In this document: piece after piece, positions 58,110 to 64,000 of the stretch | Position numbering within the stretch: position 1 is the stretch's first letter | Layout of the letters: each line of letters starts with the position of its first letter | Source: Mycolicibacterium sp. ND9-15 | Lineage (GTDB): Bacteria; Actinomycetota; Actinomycetes; Mycobacteriales; Mycobacteriaceae | NCBI RefSeq assembly: GCF_035918395.1 | Contig: NZ_CP142362.1 | Coordinates: forward strand, 3,943,501 to 4,007,500 | DNA: 64,000 nucleotides | Direction: 5' to 3' | The notes under the pieces: model-generated | What the model was told of the DNA's origin: nothing | What the model saw: only the letters and a program-made list of their open reading frames with translations | Database searches by the model: none | Made by a program: the position numbers and the translations under genes

Positions 58110-58123
58110 TTGACTGCAGTCAA
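58110..58123 (+). promoter_or_regulatory. Operator copy 1: TTGACTGCAGTCAA
   Basis: This perfect 14-bp palindrome lies in the divergent region between the SDR and TetR-1 genes. It is the first of three sites with the form TTGACTnnAGTCA. A consensus TTGACA on the minus strand (plus 58131-58136) and a TATGGT (plus 58123-58128) make a minus-strand promoter that the site overlaps. Confidence 0.75.
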
Positions 58124-58152
58124 CCATACGTGTCAAGGCCCGGTGGTGTTGC

Positions 58153-58158
58153 TATCGT
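58153..58158 (+). promoter_or_regulatory. Leaderless promoter -10 of TetR-1
   Basis: TATCGT is followed by six bases and ATG 58165. Operator copy 1 lies 30 bases upstream of this hexamer. Confidence 0.5.
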
Positions 58159-58164
58159 CGGGGC

Positions 58165-58761
58165 ATGGCGGTGGTGGACAAACCCTCGGCGCGTGAGACA
58201 AAGCGCTTGCAGACCCGGGAGCGGTTGATGGGCGCCGCCATTGCCGAATTCAAACGGTCTGGGATGGCCGAAGCAGACGTCGGCGCGATCGTCGCCGCGG
58301 CCGGCGTCGCGCACGGGACGTTCTTCTTTCACTTTCCCACGAAACAACATGTGCTGCTCGAACTGGAGCGCAGAGAAGAAGAGCGCATCGCCAAACAACT
58401 CGACCGGTACGCGGCCAATCGCAACCTGCCCGCGGTTCTCAGCGAGGCCGTGCGGTTGGTGCTGGGGCTGGAGCGCCGCCTGGGCGCGGTCCTCTTCAAA
58501 GATTTTCTTGCCCTGCACTTCTCGCAGACCCGGCCCGCCGATGAAAGCAGCGAACATCCAGTCATCGTCAGGGTGGCCCGGGAGATCGAACGCGCCCAGC
58601 GGTCAGGCCGCGTCGCTGCGGATGTCAATCCAACGAACAGCGCGGTGTTTTTCCTCCTCGGCCTCTATGCGCTCTTGACGACGACGCACGACTGGCCGAC
58701 GCAGAGCGCGATGCTCGACGACTACGTGGCGAGGACGTTGCGCGGCATCGAGGCCCGCTGA
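58165..58761 (+). CDS. TetR-family regulator, paralogue 1
   Basis: This 198-aa protein has its helix-turn-helix at about residues 12-60 (RLQTRERLMGAAIAEFKRSGMAEADVGAIVAAAGVAHGTFFFHFPTKQHVLLEL). It is a close paralogue of 59567-60169, with the recognition region nearly identical, so both probably bind the same TTGACTnnAGTCA sites that flank them. It likely controls the SDR/DapB-like operon and the membrane-protein genes. Confidence 0.92.
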   Translation: MAVVDKPSARETKRLQTRERLMGAAIAEFKRSGMAEADVGAIVAAAGVAHGTFFFHFPTKQHVLLELERREEERIAKQLDRYAANRNLPAVLSEAVRLVLGLERRLGAVLFKDFLALHFSQTRPADESSEHPVIVRVAREIERAQRSGRVAADVNPTNSAVFFLLGLYALLTTTHDWPTQSAMLDDYVARTLRGIEAR

Positions 58762-58765
58762 CTGG

Positions 58766-58779
58766 TTGACTATAGTCAG
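58766..58779 (+). promoter_or_regulatory. Operator copy 2: TTGACTATAGTCAG
   Basis: The palindrome TGACTATAGTCA follows the TetR-1 stop and precedes the membrane-protein gene by 45 bases. It contains a TATAGT hexamer (58771-58776) that could itself be the -10, so binding would block the promoter directly. CTGACTGG and TCAGTCAG extend the symmetry on both sides. Confidence 0.75.
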
Positions 58780-58823
58780 TCAGACTGCAAAGCTCAGGCA
58801 CCGAGCGTTGCAGGAGGTGCCCA

Positions 58824-59519
58824 TTGACGACGCCCGCGAACACTGGCGCCAGAAGCGGCCTCGACGAGCACATGTTGCGTTCGCGCCAGGTGCAACGGCA
58901 GGCCGACAAATGGCTCATATCGGGCAGCCTGCTCATCGGCACCGCGGCGCTGGGCATCTTTGGTCTGCCGCTCTTTTTACGTGGCGTGTGGATACTGCGC
59001 AAGGCGCAGCGAGAGGGGCTGACCGTCCGCCCGATGCTGGTGACGCTGCTCGGCTACCTGGTCATCGTCGACGCCGCGATCAACGTTTTCGGTTGGGCCT
59101 TGGACCTGGTGGCAAGCCACACCCTGTTGGCCCGAGTGTTGTTGAACGGCTGGGGCGCGATGTTTGACGCCGGCTATTTCTGGCACTACAACGAGCTGTG
59201 GCTGGGCGGCGCGGCTGGGCCAGGGGAGAAGGCGCTCGAAGCCGGCCTGATCCTCACCGTTTTCACGATGCGCATCGCTGCGGGGATCGGGTTCCTGCAG
59301 ATGAAGCGCTGGGGGCACCAGTGGATGATCGTCACCTGCTGGATGGGTGTGGTGATCTGGTGTGTCTACGTGTTCAACATGACGATGTACGCCGACGTGC
59401 GCTACGCCGGAGTCATCTTCCCGGTCATCGGCTGGTGGATCTACGACATCTTCTACATCACGCCGTTCCTCGCCATTCCCTACCTGCACTCGGTCAACCG
59501 GGAGATCTTTACTGACTGA
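58824..59519 (+). CDS. Multi-pass membrane protein, paralogue 1, unknown family
   Basis: This 231-aa protein has five or six predicted membrane segments. Polar residues shared with its paralogue at 62816 lie in or next to the helices: ALDLV, FDAGYFWHYNE, KRWGHQWMI, NMTMYADVRY and YDIFYI. Such His and acidic residues could bind a metal or heme, which fits the AAA/VWA activator pair downstream. It starts at TTG 58824 behind GCAGGAGGTGCCCA. No known family is recognised. Confidence 0.8.
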   Translation: MTTPANTGARSGLDEHMLRSRQVQRQADKWLISGSLLIGTAALGIFGLPLFLRGVWILRKAQREGLTVRPMLVTLLGYLVIVDAAINVFGWALDLVASHTLLARVLLNGWGAMFDAGYFWHYNELWLGGAAGPGEKALEAGLILTVFTMRIAAGIGFLQMKRWGHQWMIVTCWMGVVIWCVYVFNMTMYADVRYAGVIFPVIGWWIYDIFYITPFLAIPYLHSVNREIFTD

Positions 59520-59528
59520 CCATACTCA

Positions 59529-59542
59529 TTGACTAGAGTCAG
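59529..59542 (+). promoter_or_regulatory. Operator copy 3: TTGACTAGAGTCAG
   Basis: TGACT-AG-AGTCA lies 24 bases before the TetR-2 start and just upstream of a TACGCT -10-like hexamer (59547-59552). It has the same half-sites as copies 1 and 2. Confidence 0.72.
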
Positions 59543-59566
59543 TAGCTACGCTACAAAGAGCAGATC

Positions 59567-60169
59567 ATGACGGCTCATGTGAAAGTGTCGGCACGCGAAG
59601 CGCGTCGCCGGCAGACGCGGGAACGCCTCCTCGGGGTGGCGATTACCGAGTTCAAGCGCTCCGGCATGAGCGGCGCGGACGTCAACGCCATCGTGGCGGC
59701 CGCCGGGGTCGCGCACGGGACGTTCTACTTCCACTTCCCGAGCAAGGAGCACGTGCTGCTTGAACTGGCGTGCCGCGAAGAGACGCGCATCGCCGCCGAG
59801 TTCACGGCCTACCTCGAGCACCGCCATGGCCTGGTCGCCACGCTGACCGAGGTCGTCGATCTAGTGACGGGTCTGGAGCAGCGGTTCGGCCCGGTGCTCT
59901 TCAAGGAACTGCTCGCGCTGCACTTTTCGCCGACCCGACCGCACAAGGACGAATGGACCGATCACCCGGTGATCGTGCTGCTGGTCCGGGAGCTCGAGCG
60001 GGCACGTGGAGACGGTCAGGTGCATCCGGAAGTAGACGCGTTCTACAGCGCCACCTTCTTCCTGCTCGGCATCTACGGCGTGCTGACCACCACGGATAAC
60101 CCCGCTACGCGCAACACGATGCTGACCAAGTTGGTCTCGACCGCCGTCAGCGGACTAGAGGTGCGATGA
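59567..60169 (+). CDS. TetR-family regulator, paralogue 2
   Basis: This 200-aa protein has its helix-turn-helix at residues 14-62 (RRQTRERLLGVAITEFKRSGMSGADVNAIVAAAGVAHGTFYFHFPSKEHVLLEL). It is closely related to TetR-1 over its whole length, including LFKELLALHFSPTRP and the C-terminal FFLLGIYGVLTTT. The pair looks like a local duplication together with a membrane-protein gene. It probably heads the operon that runs to at least 63950. Confidence 0.92.
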   Translation: MTAHVKVSAREARRRQTRERLLGVAITEFKRSGMSGADVNAIVAAAGVAHGTFYFHFPSKEHVLLELACREETRIAAEFTAYLEHRHGLVATLTEVVDLVTGLEQRFGPVLFKELLALHFSPTRPHKDEWTDHPVIVLLVRELERARGDGQVHPEVDAFYSATFFLLGIYGVLTTTDNPATRNTMLTKLVSTAVSGLEVR

Positions 60170-60203
60170 GTGTTACGCACAAACGACAACGGAGGAGTTC
60201 GAA

Positions 60204-60311
60204 GTGTGGACCTGGATCTGGGAGATCTTGCGCTACGTCGGGGCGTGGGGCGGAACCGCCCTCGTCATCTGGTTCTGGTACTGGATGTTCTCCAGTCTCG
60301 GCACGTTCTAG
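60204..60311 (+). CDS. 35-aa Trp-rich single-pass membrane peptide
   Basis: GTG 60204 to TAG 60311 encodes VWTWIWEILRYVGAWGGT followed by a second hydrophobic half ending FSSLGTF, with seven tryptophans and one membrane span. An ideal ribosome site (ACGGAGGAGTTCGAA) stands seven bases before the start, and the gene sits tightly between TetR-2 and the VWA gene. It resembles the very small accessory subunits of membrane enzyme complexes in size and topology only. Confidence 0.75.
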   Translation: MWTWIWEILRYVGAWGGTALVIWFWYWMFSSLGTF

Positions 60312-60318
60312 GACCACG

Positions 60319-61851
60319 ATGACGGAGCTGGCCGAAGCGCACGCAATGGCGACCGAACGCAGTTGTGCCGTAACGGCTGTCGCGCTGAGCGCGCGCCGCC
60401 GTGAGGGCGTGCGGCTGGTGACCGGTGAGCATCGTCAGTTCAGCTTGAGCTCGGCACTGGACTATGTGCAGGTACCGTACCCGCCGCTCGGCCGCGACTG
60501 GAGCCGCAGAACATTGACCTGCGGGATCGCCCTTCAATGTTCGCCGTCGAAGGACCGGCTCGTCGGGTTCCGGCTCAACGAGCTGTCGACCCGCGAACTT
60601 CACGCGCTCACCCTCGTCGAAGCGCGGGTGGCGCTCGGCTGGGTCGCCGCGAACTGGCCGGGTCTGCTGGCCGAAGCGCTGCGTCTGCTGCCGGATCTCG
60701 AACCGCTCGCCCACGATATGGCTGGCGGGGAGATGCTCGACCGCGCAATAGTGTTGGCCCGCACCGGTAATCCACTTCCGGTGCCGGCGCTGCTCGGCAG
60801 GCTGCCGCTGGCCTATACAGCACCGCAGGGCTTGTCCGACAAGCTGCGCCGCACTTTCGGCAGGATGCCGTGGACCACCACGCAGAAGCGCCTGCCGCGT
60901 CCGTACTCGGTGCCGGTCGGCGGCGACGGCGGGGTGCGCAACCCCAACCTGCCCCCGCCGAGCCGGCCGCAGGACAACGACCTCGATATCACCCCGGAAC
61001 ACCGACCCGGCATCCCGTATCCCGAGTGGAACGCGTGGACCAAGAGTTTCATGCCGGACCATGTCGCGGTCCTCGAATGCGCTCACGACAGCCGGAATCG
61101 TCAGCCGGGCGCGGTATCGGCGGAGCTGCGGAGGTGGTTCACCGAACACACTCAGCGTGCGATCAAGAACCGGCTCGAAGACGGGTCCGAGTTGGACGTC
61201 GACCAGTACGTCAGCCACTACATCGACCTGACGACCGGCGAGGCGATCGAGCCGCGCATCTTCCGTGAGCTTCTCCCCAGCGACCGCGACGTCACGACGG
61301 CGCTTCTCCTGGACGGCAGCTCGTCCCTCGGCGTGCACGGCGGCCGGATCTTCAAGCTCGAATTGACTTGTGCCGACGCACTTTCGCGGGCGATGACCCA
61401 TGCCCGCGAACGACACGGCATCTTCGTGTTCACCGGCAACACCCGGCATCGCGTCGAAGTCAACTGTCTGAAGAACTTCGAGGACCGGCGATTCGTGCCG
61501 CCGAGCCGACTGGGCCTGTCCACCGGCGGTTACACCAGGCTCGGGGCGCCGCTGCGGCATCTGACGAGCCGACTGCTGGCACAGCCGTCCGAACGGCGAC
61601 TGCTCATCGTGATCGGTGACGGCTTGATCTCCGACGAAGGCTACGAAGGCCGCTATGCGTGGGCCGATGCCGCCCACGCCGTAGAAGAAGCCAGTGATGC
61701 GGGCGTGTCGATCTACTACGTCGGCGTCGGGCCGACGCGGGTCGACCCACTCCCCGAAGTCTTCGGACCTCGCCGGTCCCAACGTATCCGACGCGTCGAG
61801 GACCTGCCGCGGGTCCTCGCACACGTCCACCGCGAACTGGTCGCGGCCTGA
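60319..61851 (+). CDS. VWA-domain protein, NorD/CbbO-like
   Basis: This 510-aa soluble protein has a C-terminal von Willebrand A domain (about residues 320-505) with the MIDAS motif DGSSS at Asp332 and a later TGGYTRLGAPLRHL. The N-terminal part is not conserved with a known domain. VWA proteins of this kind work with NorQ/CbbQ-type AAA ATPases to activate metalloenzymes. ATG 60319 follows the 35-aa gene by seven bases. The heptapeptide VPYPPLG at about residues 52-58 recurs in the 143-aa membrane protein at 63519. Confidence 0.88.
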   Translation: MTELAEAHAMATERSCAVTAVALSARRREGVRLVTGEHRQFSLSSALDYVQVPYPPLGRDWSRRTLTCGIALQCSPSKDRLVGFRLNELSTRELHALTLVEARVALGWVAANWPGLLAEALRLLPDLEPLAHDMAGGEMLDRAIVLARTGNPLPVPALLGRLPLAYTAPQGLSDKLRRTFGRMPWTTTQKRLPRPYSVPVGGDGGVRNPNLPPPSRPQDNDLDITPEHRPGIPYPEWNAWTKSFMPDHVAVLECAHDSRNRQPGAVSAELRRWFTEHTQRAIKNRLEDGSELDVDQYVSHYIDLTTGEAIEPRIFRELLPSDRDVTTALLLDGSSSLGVHGGRIFKLELTCADALSRAMTHARERHGIFVFTGNTRHRVEVNCLKNFEDRRFVPPSRLGLSTGGYTRLGAPLRHLTSRLLAQPSERRLLIVIGDGLISDEGYEGRYAWADAAHAVEEASDAGVSIYYVGVGPTRVDPLPEVFGPRRSQRIRRVEDLPRVLAHVHRELVAA

Positions 61852-61874
61852 CCCAGCACAACCGAGGAAGATCG

Positions 61875-62678
61875 ATGACCACCGATACTTATTACTCGAA
61901 CGGCAACGAAGTCCAGTTGTTCGAGCAGGCCTACCAGCAACGGCTGCCCGTCATGCTCACCGGGCCGACCGGATGCGGCAAGACGCGGCTGGTCGAGCAC
62001 ATGGGAGTGCTGCTGCGACGGCCCGTCGTCACGATCAGCTGCCACGACGACCTGACCAGTTCGGACCTCGTCGGCCGGTTCATGGTGACCGGTGGGGACG
62101 TCGTGTGGACCGACGGGCCGCTCACCCGCGCGGTCAAGGCCGGCGCGATCTGTTATCTCGACGAGGTGGTCGAGGCACGCCACGACTCGTTGGCCATCCT
62201 GCATTCACTCACCGATCACCGCCGGGCCCTTTATCTCGACCGGGCGGGTGAGGTGGTGAAAGCGCCCGAGAACTTCATGCTGGTCTGCTCGTACAACCCG
62301 GCCTACCGCAGCTCGCTCAAGGAGCTCAAGCCGTCCTTCCGGCAGCGCTTCGTCACGTTGCCGATGACCTATCTGCCGCCCGGCCGCGAGGCCGAGGTGA
62401 TCGTGGCGGAGGCCGGCATCGGGCTGGCGACCGCCCGACGACTGGTCGCCTGCGCCACCGCCATCCGCACCGCCGACGAGGCGTTCCACTTCGAGCCCCC
62501 GTCGACCCGCGTGCTGGTCACCGCCGCCCACTTGATCGCCGCGGGCGCAGGCGAATTGGGCGCCGCCGAGGCCTGCATCCTCGCGCCGCTGTCGAGCGAC
62601 GGCGCCGTCACCGATGGTCTGCGTGAAGTGGCCGTGGCCAGCCTGGCCACCGCCGACACGCCGAACGCGACACACTAG
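61875..62678 (+). CDS. MoxR-class AAA ATPase, CbbQ/NirQ/NorQ family
   Basis: This 267-aa protein has Walker A GPTGCGKT (residues 30-37), Walker B ICYLDEV (Asp96, Glu97), the family segment CHDDLTSSDLVGRFMV and TDGPLTRAVKAG, the sensor region YNPAYRSSLKELKPSFRQRFV, and a C-terminal helical lid. Members form hexamers that, with a VWA partner, remodel and activate Rubisco (CbbQO) or nitric oxide reductase (NorQD). Neither target is encoded nearby, so the substrate is open. It lies 23 bases after the VWA gene. Confidence 0.95.
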   Translation: MTTDTYYSNGNEVQLFEQAYQQRLPVMLTGPTGCGKTRLVEHMGVLLRRPVVTISCHDDLTSSDLVGRFMVTGGDVVWTDGPLTRAVKAGAICYLDEVVEARHDSLAILHSLTDHRRALYLDRAGEVVKAPENFMLVCSYNPAYRSSLKELKPSFRQRFVTLPMTYLPPGREAEVIVAEAGIGLATARRLVACATAIRTADEAFHFEPPSTRVLVTAAHLIAAGAGELGAAEACILAPLSSDGAVTDGLREVAVASLATADTPNATH

Positions 62679-62690
62679 GAAGGAGTCTTT

Positions 62691-62819
62691 GTGGACCCGA
62701 AGGAGAAGCAGCGCAAGCGAGCACTGATCGTCCTGCAGATCGTCATCTACGGCTACCTGCTGGCGATGTTTCTCATCCAGCTCTACATGTCGTTCGAACG
62801 CGGCTGGTGGTCGCTGTGA
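62691..62819 (+). CDS. 42-aa single-pass membrane peptide
   Basis: GTG 62691 to TGA 62819 encodes VDPKEKQRKRALIVLQIV followed by a hydrophobic half ending FERGWWSL. A basic N-terminus and one membrane span put the N-terminus inside. AGGAAGGAGTCTTT gives a good ribosome site, and the stop overlaps the next start by four bases (GTGA), so translation is coupled to the second membrane-protein gene. Confidence 0.78.
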   Translation: MDPKEKQRKRALIVLQIVIYGYLLAMFLIQLYMSFERGWWSL

Positions 62820-63499
62820 CCGTCACGGCGGCGGTGAGTCTCGAGGACCACCACGAGGAGTCGCGTCTGGCGCAGCGGCGGGCCGACAAATGGATGATCG
62901 CGGGCGCCGCGCTGATGGGCATGTGGGCGCCGGGCCTCATCGGATTTCCGATCTTCATGCGGGGCGTGTGGCTGCAGCGCCAGGCGGCGCGCGCCGGCCT
63001 GTCTGTCCGGCCGATGATCGTCACCCTCATTGGATACCTGGTGTTGATCGACGGCATGCTCAACAGCCTGGGGTGGGCACTGGATCTGGTTGCCAACCAC
63101 ACGCTGATCAACCGGGTGTTGATGGTCGGGTGGGGCAACATGTTCGACGCCGGCTACTTCTGGCACTACAACGAGGCGTGGGTCGGGGGCGCGGGCGCAC
63201 CCGGCGAGAAGGCCTACGTAGCGGGCCTGATCCTGACCGTCTTCGCCATGCGGTGCGCGGCGGCGATCGGCTTCCTGCAGATGAAGCGCTGGGGTCATCA
63301 GTGGATGATCGTCACCTGCTGGATGGGTGTGGTGATCTGGTGCGCCTACGTGTTCAACATGACGATGTACGCCGACGTCCGCTACGCCGGAGTCATCTTC
63401 CCGGTCATCGGATGGTGGCTCTACGACATCTTCTACATCACCCCGTTCCTCGCGATCCCGTACCTGCACACGGTCAACCGCGAAATCTTCTCCGACTGA
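62816..63499 (+). CDS. Multi-pass membrane protein, paralogue 2, unknown family
   Basis: This 227-aa paralogue of 58824-59519 has the same five or six membrane segments and the same FDAGYFWHYNE, KRWGHQWMI and NMTMYADVRY motifs. The last 75 residues are nearly identical between the two, while the first half differs much more. GTG 62816 is chosen for its four-base overlap with the 42-aa gene. It is the probable core membrane component of the operon. Confidence 0.82.
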   Translation: MTVTAAVSLEDHHEESRLAQRRADKWMIAGAALMGMWAPGLIGFPIFMRGVWLQRQAARAGLSVRPMIVTLIGYLVLIDGMLNSLGWALDLVANHTLINRVLMVGWGNMFDAGYFWHYNEAWVGGAGAPGEKAYVAGLILTVFAMRCAAAIGFLQMKRWGHQWMIVTCWMGVVIWCAYVFNMTMYADVRYAGVIFPVIGWWLYDIFYITPFLAIPYLHTVNREIFSD

Positions 63500-63518
63500 A
63501 CAGGTTAAGGAGCACACC

Positions 63519-63950
63519 ATGACGTCATCGCCGTCTTCGTCCAGCGACGAGAAAGACCCCGCCGACGATCTGCCCCCCGGGACCACGCCCTACTACGCGC
63601 GGATGCACAAATACATCAAGCGGGCCGTGCTCGTGTGCCTGATCGCCCTCGTCATCGAGGGAGCGTTCACGTTGCCATTCATGGCGGTGTGGTACGGCTA
63701 CCCGACCTTGAGCCTGACCGAGGTCTGCAGCGAACTACTCAAGGTCCGCTACTCCGACGACGCACTGGAGTGCAAGGTTCCGTACCCGCCACTGGGTGCG
63801 CCGGAGGGCGCCGAAGGCAAGGACACGGCGCGCGACGAATGGGGAATCCAGCCCGTGCCGAAATACGACCGGATCGGATTCCGCGAGCTGGTGCGTATCC
63901 ACGACGAGCGCGAAGCGCGCCAGGCTGCCGAACAGCAAGGGGCGCAGTGA
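63519..63950 (+). CDS. 143-aa single-pass membrane protein of unknown family
   Basis: It has a Ser/Asp-rich cytoplasmic N-terminus (about 25 residues), one membrane helix (about 36-58, AVLVCLIALVIEGAFTLPFMAVW) and an outside domain with two cysteines (TEVCSELL and LECKVPYPPLG) that may pair. The C-terminal helix is charged. TTAAGGAGCACACC gives a good ribosome site before ATG 63519. It follows the second membrane protein by 19 bases and is probably part of the same complex. VPYPPLG also occurs in the VWA protein. Confidence 0.78.
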   Translation: MTSSPSSSSDEKDPADDLPPGTTPYYARMHKYIKRAVLVCLIALVIEGAFTLPFMAVWYGYPTLSLTEVCSELLKVRYSDDALECKVPYPPLGAPEGAEGKDTARDEWGIQPVPKYDRIGFRELVRIHDEREARQAAEQQGAQ

Positions 63951-63978
63951 GACCGTTGGCGACAACAAACGCGGTGGC

Positions 63979-64000
63979 ATGACATACCGCATCGTCCAGT
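63979..64000 (+). CDS. Start of a CDS cut by the window edge, probably a DapB-like oxidoreductase
   Basis: ATG 63979 opens MTYRIVQ before the window ends. The motif resembles the start of the DapB-like protein at 56217 (MRRVVQFSTGNVG) and of many mycobacterial homologues. Seven residues are too few for certainty. It lies 28 bases after the 143-aa gene and is probably in the same operon. Confidence 0.4.

Noticed and set aside
61875..62678. Calling the AAA/VWA locus a nitric oxide reductase operon
   Set aside because: No NorB or NorC homologue, no cytochrome c motif (CxxCH) and no heme-copper oxidase pattern is seen; only the activator pair resembles NorQ/NorD.
63519..63950. 143-aa protein as a cytochrome or cupredoxin subunit
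   Set aside because: It has two cysteines but no CxxCH and no His/Met ligand pattern of a copper site.

Overview
The window is chromosomal DNA of a mycobacterium, most likely a rapid grower (Mycolicibacterium type). The evidence is high GC, a gene order close to the M. tuberculosis Rv1302-Rv1343c block (wecA end, atpIBEFHAGDC, DUF2550, MMAB, murA, rrn, ogt, alkA, cyclase, nucS, mce, fadA4, glgB, glgE, glgP, dinG, pncB, clpS, mec-cysO-cysM, rhomboid, murI, Rv1339, rphA, rdgB, lprD), and a 16S rRNA with the short helix 18 typical of rapid growers. The species cannot be fixed from this alone. A methionine at AtpE position 63, reported in only a few mycobacteria, narrows the candidates.

Layout. 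1-8310: the complete F1Fo ATP synthase operon, with the mycobacterial b-delta fusion subunit. 8350-10695: a DUF2550 protein, cobalamin adenosyltransferase and murA. 10745-16291: the rrn operon, with two promoters, 16S, a tRNA-free spacer, 23S, 5S and a perfect 15-bp terminator hairpin. 16328-23092: DNA alkylation repair (ogt, alkA), small secreted and redox proteins, a glutaminase and a membrane-bound class III cyclase. 23128-24822: an IS1380-family element with a 4-bp target duplication, inserted in the promoter of the mismatch-repair nuclease gene nucS. 24836-28871: nucS, a zinc-ribbon protein, methylmalonyl-CoA epimerase, fadA4 and a thioredoxin/TPR protein. 28947-36081: the GlgB/GlgE/GlgP alpha-glucan cluster. 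36254-43910: an MspA-family porin, a frameshifted metalloprotease, a DinG helicase without a normal start codon, pncB, clpS, DUF2017 and an S58 peptidase. 43991-49483: the Mec-CysO-CysM cysteine pathway, a rhomboid protease, murI, an Rv1339-like phosphodiesterase, RNase PH and RdgB. 49543-52020: an MFS pump, small membrane proteins and tRNA-Leu(UAG).

52080-64000 is accessory and the least understood part. It holds a WhiB6-like protein and a TetR regulator facing each other over a palindrome, an AraC regulator next to an amidohydrolase, and a DapB-like oxidoreductase with an SDR. After these comes a partly duplicated locus. Two paralogous TetR regulators and two paralogous multi-pass membrane proteins are interleaved with a VWA protein and a NorQ/CbbQ-type AAA ATPase (a pair that normally activates metalloenzymes), two very small membrane proteins (35 and 42 aa) and a 143-aa single-pass protein. 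Three copies of a TTGACTnnAGTCA palindrome mark the gene starts. No nitric oxide reductase or Rubisco gene is present, so the AAA/VWA pair probably serves an unrecognised membrane enzyme. This is the best candidate for an undescribed system.
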